Positions 37,139 through 48,612 of a stretch of DNA of 64,000 nt are shown here, piece by piece; within the stretch, counting starts at the first letter, position 1, and each line of letters opens with the position of its first letter. This DNA comes from Smittium mucronatum (taxonomy: Eukaryota > Kickxellomycota > Harpellomycetes > Harpellales > Legeriomycetaceae): positions 1 to 64,000 of the forward strand of contig LSSL01000047.1 in the NCBI GenBank assembly GCA_001953115.1. The letters run 5' to 3'. Below the pieces are notes generated by a model. That model had not been told where the DNA came from. It searched no databases and saw only the letters and a program-made list of their open reading frames with translations. The translations under genes were made by a program, and so were the position numbers.

Positions 37139-39511
37139 TAAATTTTGTCATATATATTTGTATATATTATTTTTGTTAATAAATTCAAATAAAAAAAATC
37201 AGAAACTATTTGATAATCTATTTAATTTTATGTATTATTTTCCTTTTTTGTATTTTCTAGATTTAATCTAGGTTTTTTGCTATTTTATCTAGAGGAAACA
37301 TGTGATATTTTTTTTAATTTTTATATCGATTGAATAAATCTTTTGATTTTATATTAAATCTAAATGATCTTTATTTTTAATTAAACAATATTTAATGTAT
37401 TGATTTTAGGTTCTATAAAAATATTAAACTTTGAAAATAAATATCGAAAATTTCCTGGTTCTGAAACTTTATACAAATTTTATGTAAAATGTTTCTATTT
37501 TTTAGCCATATATAATTTTTAAGTATTTTTTTATTAAAACAGTTTTTTTTCTAAGAGCTTCTTATAATTTAAGATTTCATATTTTCTCAAAAGCTTTTAT
37601 TATATTGAAATCATATTTATAAATAAGTAAAAATCTATATAAATTAGAACAATAAAACTTAGAGTCATAAAATCTCATTATAATTTAAAATTTAATAGAT
37701 AAAAACTTGGATATATTTCGTTATATAAAGCGTCTTAGATTTGATATTCAGTTTTTTTAAATGTACAATAGCAAATAAATCATCTATAAAAATAATTTAA
37801 ATATCCTAAATTTGATTTTAATGGAATAAAGAAATCTAAATATGTAATCGATAAAAAGATGTGGAATTTATGCTTAAAAAATCAGTATGTTCATAAAACT
37901 AAATTAGAGCAAATTGTACTAAATAATAAAAAAATAGGCACTAAAGCCAAATTTAAATTTCAAATATATATATTTTTATTATTCAAGAATAATTAATATT
38001 AAAATATTTTTCTTTGAAGTTAAATTCTAAATCACTAGAATATTCTGAATAATTCCGCTTATTAATGAAAAATATTAAAAAAATACACTTGAAGCTAAAA
38101 ATTAAGACGTTTTTATTCAATGAAAAAAGTCTAAAAGTTTTTTTTCTATAATATAACTGAATTTTTTATTCATTTAAATTGAAAAAATATAACTTAGATG
38201 TTTAACCTAAAAAAATATTAAACATTATGCCAATAATTATATTATTGAATCAATAGTCGAACTAATCCATTATATAGAATAAAAAATCTCAATAAAGTGT
38301 ATTATAAACTTGGTTTATATAAATTTATATTTATTTAACGCGATTAAGGATGTTTTTTTCACATTTATTTATTTTTGATTTATACCAAGATAAAAAATAG
38401 AGAAAGAGGAAAGAGCGAAAGAGAAAAAAAAAATTAGCAAAAAAAAAAGTTTTAAATTTACAGTAGAAAATATATATTTTATTTTATTTTAGCATAATAA
38501 AAGAAAATTAACTTCTTTTTTTGGGGGATTGAAATATTTTAAAAAATATATAAAAATTCTCATTAATTTTTGCTATATTTTTCTTTACTATTTATAAAAT
38601 ATATAATAAAATTGAAATTCCTTTAAAAATTAGTTAGTATAATATTACGAGATGATAGTTATATTTTTGATATATTTGCGACAAAATTAGAATAGAAATT
38701 TAGGTGTAATGTAGTCGCAAATTATATAACTATATTTTAAGATAAGACGGTTTTATTTAAAAAATAAATATATTTTATAATTATACATTCATATATTAAA
38801 AAATCAAAGCTTCTTTATCCAATATAACATAATTTTTCTTCTTCTACGTCACTATATTAAACTGGAATTTAATTTTTTTATTAAAAATAAATAAATAAAA
38901 TAATACTAATTATTTTAATATTCTCTTAAAAATAATATACTTATTTTATACCTAAGTTTTTATAAGTAAATTTTATTGGTGTGAGATATTTTATTCGATT
39001 AAATCCCAAGTATTTAGAAGTAAAAGTAAGAATTTTTTTTTTCTAATGACTCTATATTTAAATTAACTAAACATAGTAAAAATATATAAATTTTTTTATC
39101 CACGCATTTTATTTTTTGATTTAAAATTTTTAAATTTAAATTTTTAAGTCGATCTAAAAAATGGTTTTTTACAGGTATTAGAGGTAATGTATTGATTTAT
39201 AAAAAAAAATTAAATTTTTTAGACCATTTTTTTGAAAAAAATTGAATAATAAAGATTTTAAATGAATTCTTGCATTTTTATAGGTTCGAAAAATCTAACG
39301 CACTTATATTAAGAATATTAAAAAAAATCTTATAAAATATTCGATTTATTTTCAATTATACTTATTACAAAAAAGGTAAATCGAAGTAATCCAAATTTTA
39401 CTATAGATAAAAAATCTCCAGAAAACCCCCCACAGTATAAAAATTTACCAAGTTTATTATTTCTAGAAAACCTTAGATATTAAAATTTTCATATAATTTG
39501 TGATTTTTTAA

Positions 39512-39536
39512 ATATATATATATGTGTGTGTGTGTG
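39512..39536. repeat. AT/GT compound microsatellite
   Basis: A run of AT dinucleotides passes directly into GT dinucleotides, ending before GAAAT. Confidence 0.9.
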
Positions 39537-42500
39537 AAATAATTAATGAGAAAAAGGTTAGAAAATGACTTATTTCATCGATTTAAGTATAATATCGAAT
39601 TCATGATAGAAACTATTCAATTTTTCATACGGAATTTCAGATAAAAAAAATAAATTCATTTCCCTCAACCAATATAAAAAACATTCACCGTTTATTGATA
39701 TTCAAAAAAGAATGATTGAAATAATATATACATATAAAATAAAGGATATTTTCGTATTTTTATTATTAATTTTAAATTTTTTTGTAAAAAACCACTAATT
39801 TTTATCAGATTTCAAAAGAATTTTTAAAAGTGATTTTTTAAAAAAACAACATATTTATATCATGAAAAATGTGCAATTAAGATTTAATCGATATAAATTT
39901 TAAAATAATAATTTTTTGAGTGTATTAAGATAAAAATTATTTCTCCATGAATTTTTCTCATATTTATACTATGCAATGAATATCCGTGTGCTAAATTTCT
40001 ATTATTTCTATAATAAAGATATAGTTATAAATAGAGAAATTAGAACACAGTGCCTAATCTCAAATATCAATTAAAAAAATTATCAAACTATTTTCACTGA
40101 AAAATAGGCGGATTATGTAAACTTTAAGAGGTTTTATTTCATTTATAAACAACCCACCAATAAATAAAACTCACTTTGTAGTTAGCTCATATAGGAATAT
40201 AGAAAAAATAACATTTTTTCGTTGTAGAAAAACTAATTAATTTTAAATATATTTGTTATTAAACCAGGATAAATTTAGCTTAATTTAAGATATTTTTTAT
40301 CAAGGAAATATTTCAGAAGATATTATATTTAATATAATTTATTTTGATTGATATATTTTACCATCGTATCTATCGGATTTAAAAAATGATAAATTTATTT
40401 TTGAGTTTTTTTGAAGCATTAAAAAATTTTATCCTCGATTATTAAAAAAAATTATTATTGATATTTTAAATTGAAAAATTGAGAAAAAAATAATTATCTA
40501 TAAATAAAAATAATACTTAAAACTTTATGTAATTATTATAAGATGGTAATGAATTTTTTATTTACTTTAAATCATTTAATTGAGATCTGAAGGTGATTTT
40601 ATCCTCGCATTTTCTGAATTCCACATAATAAATAAAAACATTGAGCTAATTTTGATTAGATTTATTGGAAGGGGTGAATAAGTTTTGTATTTTTTATATA
40701 TTTTAATTGTTATTTTTATTTTAGAAATAGAAAATACCTCTTTATCTTCTATATTCAACTATAAAAACAGCTCTCTTTAAAATGAAAAACTTTAAAAAAA
40801 ATTTTTTATGAAAAAAGGGCAATTTTTGAATTTGGATTGATCGATAGTTTTTTTATATTATCATAATTATTTAATTTTTTCTTACATATTCTAACATATG
40901 AACCTGTATTAGTCTTATTTTTTAACCGAAAAAAATAAATATTACCTACTTGAACTAACAAATTAGATGTTCAAATTCTTTTTGAAGATTATAAAGAGAT
41001 GAAAAATGACAATAAAAAAACCCTATCGTTAATGCTAAATTAGTTCAAATTAATAATTGAACAAATTTTTTTTTGAAAAAATCAATCAAATTCGTACAAA
41101 TTCCAACAATTTATCTTAAAATTATTTAAGACCATGATAATCTTGAATATTTTTCTAGCAACTTTAATTTGATATGAATGAATTCGATTAGTGATTATTT
41201 TCAATATTTTTTTTTTAAAAAAAATCCAATATAATTTTTTCAAAATTTTCAAATGTTAAATTAGTAATCGAAATATAAAAACATTATCTATCCACCTTTT
41301 TCAAAATAATCTCTAATTGTTTTCAAAAAAATTAAATATATTTACTAAAAAAATTTTACTACCTTTCTGGGCTTTGATATTCATTATATAATCCAATAAC
41401 CAAGCATAATTTTCTCGCATAAGCTACAAGAATATTAAGATGGAAAATATGAAATTAGTTAAAGATAAAATTTTGAAAATATGTATCTGAATTTCAAGAA
41501 CTTAACATGTTTAAACCCAAATTTAAGGGTGGTTTTTTGTGTATTTAAAATTAAATGTAAAAATTTTTTAGATATGTTCTAACCTAACTTAAAAAATAAA
41601 TAAATTATGGCTATCAGTTTATATATATTTTTTATTTTGATGTTTATACTTTTTTTTTTTGACCCAGATCAGTTTAAAAAATTTAAATTCTAATTATTTT
41701 TTAGTACATATAATTTATTTTAACTTTTCATATTTTTTAATTGATATTTTATTTGTACATATAATCCCTTAATTTTTTAAAAAAAACGTATTTTTTTTCA
41801 ATCTTAGCGGATTCAATTTCATAAAATTTGACCAATAACAGATGAAAAATTCAGTCAAAATTCTCATTCATAAATAAACAAACATATTTATACTTTATAC
41901 AGTTTTTTTTGGGCGAAAAAAAAAATCCTTTTTAACTTTATACGGATATTTAAAAAGATTCATTAACTTATCTAACAATTTTTTTAACATCATATATTTA
42001 TATTTAAAGTAGCAATCTATTTATAAAATCAAAATTTAGATTTTAATTGGATATTTTTAATCAGTTGAAATATTCATTATTTATTACTTATAAATTAATT
42101 TATTTATGGTATTTGGTTTTGAAAATATATGTCAGCTATAAAATGAGTTTTTATTTTCAAGTTTTATTTGATATTAAGTTCTATAATATTTAAAAATTAT
42201 TTTTTAAATTTTTATTATTAGAAATATCATTTTTAAAAAAAATTGATTAAAATATTTCCGATATTTCAAATAATCACTAGGTTTTTTATAAATTCGAGTC
42301 ACTTCTGAAATGAATTTATTTCAGTTAAAAAACTTTTAATACTTTATAAAATTATGGAATATTCAAAAAAATCCCAAAAAAAGATAAATGAGGATTAAAT
42401 TAATATAGAATGAAGGGGAAAAAAAACTAATAGTGCCTTTGAGCTGACCTGAGATTCAAAAATTAAATAGGAAAAATATTTATATTTTTCATTTTTAATA

Positions 42501-43751
42501 TATTTTTTTGGGATTTTTTTGATTATTATTTTTTAGGCGCTCTAAAATCTAATTTTTTTTATTCATGTATAAATCATATTAAATATAATATTTTTTTTCT
42601 TAAAATACTTTTAACGGGAAAAGAGCTATGAAATCCTGGTTCCACAAATTACAAGTAAAAAATTAAAATTAATGATGGTAAATTGAATCAAGTTAAGTCA
42701 AAAATTATTATTTCGATATTATGGTGAGATAAAAATGAGTGTCTATTTAGGTTGAAATTAGGAGATGTTGATTCAAAGTATTAGAGATGTATCAGCATAT
42801 ATAATATAAAAAATTATTAATAAAAAAAAAAACCGTTTTTATTTCAAAAAACTTGGGATTATGAGCTTAAATAAGACTATTTCAAAAAAGAATTATTGAA
42901 TTGTGATGTAAAAATGCGATTATTAATCCAATAAATCAAATTATAAACTCTAGGAAAATCATTTTTAATAAAATTATAATAATAACTATATCTTTATTTT
43001 TATTGTAAATTTTAAAAATAATGTAGTAGATGTTGAATCTGAATTACTTATTATCATGTATTTTGATTTTGAATTTGATGTTTATTTATTATCTTTATAT
43101 TTAATTGATGTTAATTTTATTGTATTGTGACTTCGTTGTATTTTTATGGAAATAATAATCTGAGTTAACTTTTTTATGCTTTTATAAAATTAATTTGAAA
43201 GGTTTTCAGGATAAAAATTAAAAAAATTATACATTTTCTTGATTTAAATATAAAAAATTCAAATAGCATCTTTATTTTAATAAACAGCGTGAATATATAA
43301 TTTTGGATAATTATATATATTAGGATGATCAATTTTAATGTTATATTATTTATTTTGTGAAAAATGAAAATAACCTCTATTTTTTTGTATATATAATTAC
43401 AACTACAGTAAATTTGACAAGTATTCTTTTCTTTCTCAATTCCAATCCACAATTTTGAGCTATTTTAACATTTAAATACTTTAAAATATATATTTTTTCA
43501 AAATTTAAAAATTTTAAATAATTAAGACAGATGATTTATTTCTTATTAAGAGAATTTCAAACAAGGTTGAAGAATTTTTTTCTCAAAATATAAAAAATTT
43601 AAGAGCCTAAAATCATGTTAATAATTTCCTTTTTTCCTTCAATATATATATATATATATAATTATAGCCGCTTAAAATAATGCTCTAAATTGAAGGGAGT
43701 ATATTTTCATTTTATTTTTGAGGAAAAACAAAAATATTCAATATAATAATT

Positions 43752-46690
43752 CCCAAAAAATGTTTCGATGAACCATCATACAACTTCATTAAAGAACTCC
43801 GAATCAATGAATATGTTAAAAGTATAATTGCCCGTATAAAGGATACATGTATCTTCTGCGTAAAAAACAAATCCTATTGAACTTAACTTGTGCCATATGA
43901 TAAAGAAAAATTCTTGTCGTAAATTTGATTACTCAGGCATCCTATTTGCTAATAATTTTATGGTATTACTATCACGTTATGGATTCAGAAATACAAGACC
44001 GGTTTTAAAAATTATATACAGAGGATTTAAATTTTCAGAAAATTTTATTATATAGATAAAATCATATTTAAGCAAACTTGTGGGATAAGAAAAAATTCAT
44101 TTATATTTCATGTGCAAGGTGCCTGAAAAACTACAGGGACCATGATATTTTCTCCTAGTGTAATAAGTTTCGCAAAAAAAGTTACACATTTAGTTAGCGA
44201 GTTAAATGAAAAATTATTAGGCTAATTAATTTCTACACACAAAGGTCTAACACATCCACAATTTGAAACATATTTTGAAAGTTTAAGGGTGCAGCAAGGT
44301 AACCTAATGAACTAGAATACATGAAAAATATTGGATAAAATCTAGAGCTTTTCCCCACAGTATGGTACCAATTAATTAAATTTTAAGGGCCCTTAAAATC
44401 ATAGATAATGGAATCAGACACTAATTAAAGAGTCGGATAAGAAAAATTTTATATTATTTGATTAAAAAAATTTTCAATTGTCTAACCTCATTAAAATAAC
44501 ACACACATTGTAACAGACGAAAAATTATCCCAGAATATTGAAGATCCTGACAAAATAAATGAAACAAATTTTGAAGTTGAAACTCGTCTACTAAAAGATT
44601 GCATACTAAACTAGATTATTAAATCATATTTACTTATTAACAAAGAAAATAGCTAGATTCAGAAATTTTCTAAAATTTGGAATATAAACCAATACTTATA
44701 ATGCATGAATTTTAAAAAAATTATCCCCATTCGATATTCAAAACTGTCTCCAGAAAAGACTAATTTTCCTAGCCGGGCCTATGTTATTTATTAGCAATAT
44801 CATAATACAATTGTTTCAAGAGAAACTTAAGTTTTTTTTTGTACTATAGGGCTTAATAGCTTAGATTTATATTCTTCAGACTATTTCTGAAGTTGAATAG
44901 GCCCATAAAAAATATCAGGTCAATATTATAATTAGATATATAGTTTGCTGTAAATTTTTATGAATGGCTGTAAAATCTTATAATTTTAGACGACTCAAAA
45001 AAAAATTATTTTGCGGAAAAGACAAAATAAATAACAATAAATACCACTTGGTTACGAAATAGGGTAATAAAAATATACTAAATCTCCTAAAAAACTAATA
45101 AAACATCTATTAATGGCGATATAATTACTGTAAATTAAAATTAAAATACACTCTATCGAGATAGAGGTTTTGAAGATGAATATCTGGATATAATTATGGA
45201 TGTATCGATGAAATAGGAATATATGGTCATTAAATTTCTAAAGAAAAGGTTTTTTTAGGTGGATTTTCCTGTTTGAATTATTAAAATAATAATAATTTTG
45301 CATTTAAAACATAAAAATAATCAAGAAGATGTCATGAACACTGATTCTGACCTTAAATGAGCTGAAGGTCAGCAATTTATTTTTTTGGATGAATAAGCCG
45401 AAATCTTGGAACGCTATATCATTTCTTCCAGAGAAAACATCGACTGATTTTTTTCAGCACTAGATACATAGTCTGATTGAAAAATATAGGCATCTAATCT
45501 TACTTTGGATTGAGAAATCGCTCAGAATCATTGTTAAACATAAACATAAAATAAACTAAAATGAATTAATGAGAAAAAAAAATAATCAAGCCACAGAACT
45601 TTGACTTATATTCGGCATTATTTTACTAACACTATATATCACCTTTTACTATGCCTTATAATTTGCAGGTTTAATATTACGAGTTTGATAGATATATCAG
45701 AGACAATAGATAAAAATCTATCGGTTTAAACACTCTTTTGCATATGATTTTTGCATGCTAATTATGATGGAATCAAATATTTAACAAATATATTTATCTT
45801 TCAGATGTAGTTTTATTTATTATATCGGTAATTCATGAAAAATAATGAAAATTACGGTGATGTAAATTTACAACCCTTGATTTAAAAGAAGAAAAAGAAT
45901 GGAATAGTCTAATTTATCTATTTTAAAATCTAGTTTTACTCATATATATCTCCAGATCATATACTTGAAAAAAGAGATCCAAAACATGTTTATTTCTGAA
46001 TTTTAAGCCGAAATAATAAGTTTTGAAGAGTGTATGAAGGGAAAAAATAATCATAAAACTTATTAAAAATATCTGAAATAAATCTATGTGGCACTATATC
46101 TCTATAAAATATTATTTAGACCTTCAGATGTTTTTAAAAGTAACTAAGATAGTTAAAATACAATGAAATTAAATAAAAACATTGCATAAAAACAAAAAAT
46201 GGTGTTTAATAGAGTGGAGGATAAGTGAAATGACTTCAAGTACAAAAATCTCACCGAATCTAAAATTTGTAATAAATTTTCAAGGAATATAATAGAATAT
46301 CATCAATAAAGATACCAATATACTCGAACAAGGTTTATATATTGGAAATAAAGATAAAAAACGTTGGCATAAAATTTAAAAAAAACCACGTATTAAGTTT
46401 CTTTCCAAAAAAAATCTGTATATGAAAGCTCAATTCGAATAACACAAAAGCTAAAAGATATGCTATTAAGTTCTTAGAGAATGAAACAGAAGCTAATGAA
46501 AGCATTGTGTGGATGAAAGGTTTATTCAAGGGTATTGAAGAAATTTTTATAGAACATTTTTCGATAACAGTGTTTGAACTATACCCGGTGATATCATGCT
46601 GAATAATCTGAGAATGATTAAGAATTTGGGGAGACATTCCCCAATTCGAATTCTAACACATTCTATATTTTTTTGAAAGATTATTAATTT
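43752..46690 (+). pseudogene. degenerate Ty1/copia retrotransposon (pol relic)
   Basis: Two copia landmarks lie on the plus strand in the right order. At about 43,764-43,878 the frame reads EPSYNFIKELRINEYVKSI followed by TCIFCVKNK, matching the pre-integrase zinc region (GHPS..., C-x2-C). At about 46,364-46,600 the frame reads KNHVLSFFPKK, then an NTKAKRYAI block (cf. STTEAEYMAI), then NESIVWMKGLFKGIEE. A shifted frame then gives NNLRMIKNLGRHSPIR, matching the copia RNase H end (D-N-x-A-I...NP-H). The 2.6-kb spacing suits integrase to RNase H. Between them the sequence is protein-like only in short runs and full of stops, and the YVDD box was not found. No LTRs were recognised. The antisense frame at 46,335-46,637 is a shadow. 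Confidence 0.6.
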
Positions 46691-46704
46691 GATAAAAATA
46701 AAAA

Positions 46705-46745
46705 ATTATATCAATTATATCAATTATATCAATTATATCAATTAT
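46705..46745. repeat. 9-bp tandem repeat, 4.5 copies
   Basis: Perfect tandem copies of ATTATATCA at 46,705-46,740 plus a partial fifth copy, directly after the RNase H end of the copia relic. Its units are contiguous, so it is a minisatellite and not a CRISPR. Confidence 0.9.
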
Positions 46746-47260
46746 TCTAGAACTACCGTTAAAAATGTAATGATTAAACATAAAATATTCCTTGATAAGA
46801 ATAGATAAAAACTATTAAATAGAACATAATTTTAAGACTAAGATTCATTTTTTTTGACTATATTCCTATTAACAGCTTACTTTACTAATAAGAAAAATTC
46901 AGAGTGAATTATGTGCCCATCAAAAAATACAAATAAAAGTGAAATCTGGTAAAAATATTGCATCTAAATAATATAAATCATATTTCAAATTTTCGCCAGC
47001 CAGCTTTAGAATAAATTTACCCAAATTATCTGAACCAATTTAAAGTCTACGTAAAACTACCAATACCAAGTTGTGAGAAATTAGGACTAATTCAGCTTCA
47101 TAATCTGGGATATCAGTTAAAAATAAATTATCACATAATTTTTTGTAGAACTATGAAAATTTAGATATATTTTATCGCTTATAAAGCAGAATTAAGAAGT
47201 ATATAAGCTGTGTCGCTCTGTATATTGACTAAATTGGGTTTAAATAGTTTTTTTCCTCAA
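46746..47260. other. intergenic, nothing recognised
   Basis: No gene is seen. If the copia element had a 3' LTR it should lie here, but I found no matching partner on the left side near 42-43.7 kb. Short protein-like runs are scattered and unassigned. Confidence 0.4.
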
Positions 47261-47400
47261 AAGCTGGAAAAAATATATGAGACTTGGAAAATTCCGAAAA
47301 TTCTGGAAAATATACGCAAAATAAATTTTTTACCAGTCATTTCTGTCCGCAAATTTCGAGAAAATTCAGCAAAAAAATATATAAATGCTTTATTGGTCAG
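47261..47400 (-). repeat. inverted copy of dispersed repeat, left of gap
   Basis: The reverse complement of this segment aligns with 48,459-48,592 over about 130 bp at roughly three-quarters identity. Shared blocks include CGAAATTTGC, AAATGACTG, CATATTTTCCAGAATT and TATATATTTTTTCCAG. A third copy is at 1040-1106. Confidence 0.65.
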
Positions 47401-47636
47401 CTTTTTTGATTTCACTCATTCATTCGCTGTTCCAAAAAACGATGTTATATTTTTTATTCTATTTCGGTACCCGGGAATAATATGAAGCCCTTTTTTTTTA
47501 GTCATCATTTTCTATTTGATGGTTAATTAGGCCTGTAAAATTATTAGGAACTATAGTAAATTTAATATTTTAATTTTAGGATAGTGGTAGCTATAATTTA
47601 ACACTTGTCTTGAAAGGGTAAAAACGAGGTATATCT

Positions 47637-47662
47637 ATTAGATAAAATCTTTGTGAAACCAC
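47637..47662 (+). repeat. 26-bp direct repeat at left edge of gap
   Basis: Begins ATTAGATAAAATC and ends GTGAAACCAC. It is identical to 48,355-48,380 on the other side of the Ns. Confidence 0.95.
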
Positions 47663-48354
47663 NNNNNNNNNNNNNNNNNNNNNNNNNNNNNNNNNNNNNN
47701 NNNNNNNNNNNNNNNNNNNNNNNNNNNNNNNNNNNNNNNNNNNNNNNNNNNNNNNNNNNNNNNNNNNNNNNNNNNNNNNNNNNNNNNNNNNNNNNNNNNN
47801 NNNNNNNNNNNNNNNNNNNNNNNNNNNNNNNNNNNNNNNNNNNNNNNNNNNNNNNNNNNNNNNNNNNNNNNNNNNNNNNNNNNNNNNNNNNNNNNNNNNN
47901 NNNNNNNNNNNNNNNNNNNNNNNNNNNNNNNNNNNNNNNNNNNNNNNNNNNNNNNNNNNNNNNNNNNNNNNNNNNNNNNNNNNNNNNNNNNNNNNNNNNN
48001 NNNNNNNNNNNNNNNNNNNNNNNNNNNNNNNNNNNNNNNNNNNNNNNNNNNNNNNNNNNNNNNNNNNNNNNNNNNNNNNNNNNNNNNNNNNNNNNNNNNN
48101 NNNNNNNNNNNNNNNNNNNNNNNNNNNNNNNNNNNNNNNNNNNNNNNNNNNNNNNNNNNNNNNNNNNNNNNNNNNNNNNNNNNNNNNNNNNNNNNNNNNN
48201 NNNNNNNNNNNNNNNNNNNNNNNNNNNNNNNNNNNNNNNNNNNNNNNNNNNNNNNNNNNNNNNNNNNNNNNNNNNNNNNNNNNNNNNNNNNNNNNNNNNN
48301 NNNNNNNNNNNNNNNNNNNNNNNNNNNNNNNNNNNNNNNNNNNNNNNNNNNNNN
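47663..48354. other. assembly gap (692 N)
   Basis: A run of N. Any open frames spanning it are artefacts. The identical 26-bp sequence on both edges suggests that the two contigs overlap or end in a repeat, so the gap length may be an estimate and possibly wrong. Confidence 0.99.
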
Positions 48355-48380
48355 ATTAGATAAAATCTTTGTGAAACCAC
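48355..48380 (+). repeat. 26-bp direct repeat at right edge of gap
   Basis: Exact copy of 47,637-47,662. Confidence 0.95.
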
Positions 48381-48458
48381 AAAAGAAACACCTATATGAA
48401 ATATTATTGGTATTTTATTTCAGCTTAAGTTAAGTTTTAGCAAAAAGAAAAAAAATAG

Positions 48459-48612
48459 CCAATGTTTATATTTCAAAAAAAAATTGCGGAATTTTTCCGA
48501 AATTTGCAGACAAAAATGACTGCTAAAAATAGATTCTATACATATTTTCCAGAATTTGCGGAAAGTTCCAGGTTTTATATATTTTTTCCAGTTTTCTTCT
48601 ACCGATTAACGC
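48459..48612 (+). repeat. dispersed repeat copy, right of gap
   Basis: Best-preserved copy of the family. It has CCGAAATTTGCAG, AAAATGACTG, CATATTTTCCAGAATTTGCG, TATATATTTTTTCCAG and GATTAACGCC. It is inverted relative to 47,261-47,400 and in the same orientation as 1040-1106. The 62-codon frame through it (48,462-48,650) is probably fortuitous. Confidence 0.65.

Larger units (their letters stand above)
30011..43751. other. extremely AT-rich gene-free stretch
   Basis: Nearly 14 kb without a convincing gene. Open frames are at most 67 codons and read as AT-biased noise. It holds microsatellites (AT at 32,023 and 36,660, AAT at 36,317, AT/GT at 39,512, AT at 43,642) and one GC-richer island at 37,081-37,138, which is a truncated LINE tail. 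No tRNA, rRNA or splice-linked exons were recognised. Confidence 0.6.

Noticed and set aside
46335..46637. 100-codon minus-strand ORF
   Set aside because: Antisense to the copia RNase H relic; the plus strand carries the family motifs.
46705..46745. CRISPR-like short repeats
   Set aside because: The 9-base units are contiguous with no spacers; it is a minisatellite in a eukaryotic genome.
9239..47472. Shared ATTTCGGTACCC 12-mer near 9,239 and 47,461 as a repeat
   Set aside because: The flanks do not align convincingly beyond the 12 bases.
47598..48380. ORFs spanning the gap on both strands
   Set aside because: They consist almost entirely of N and have no meaning.
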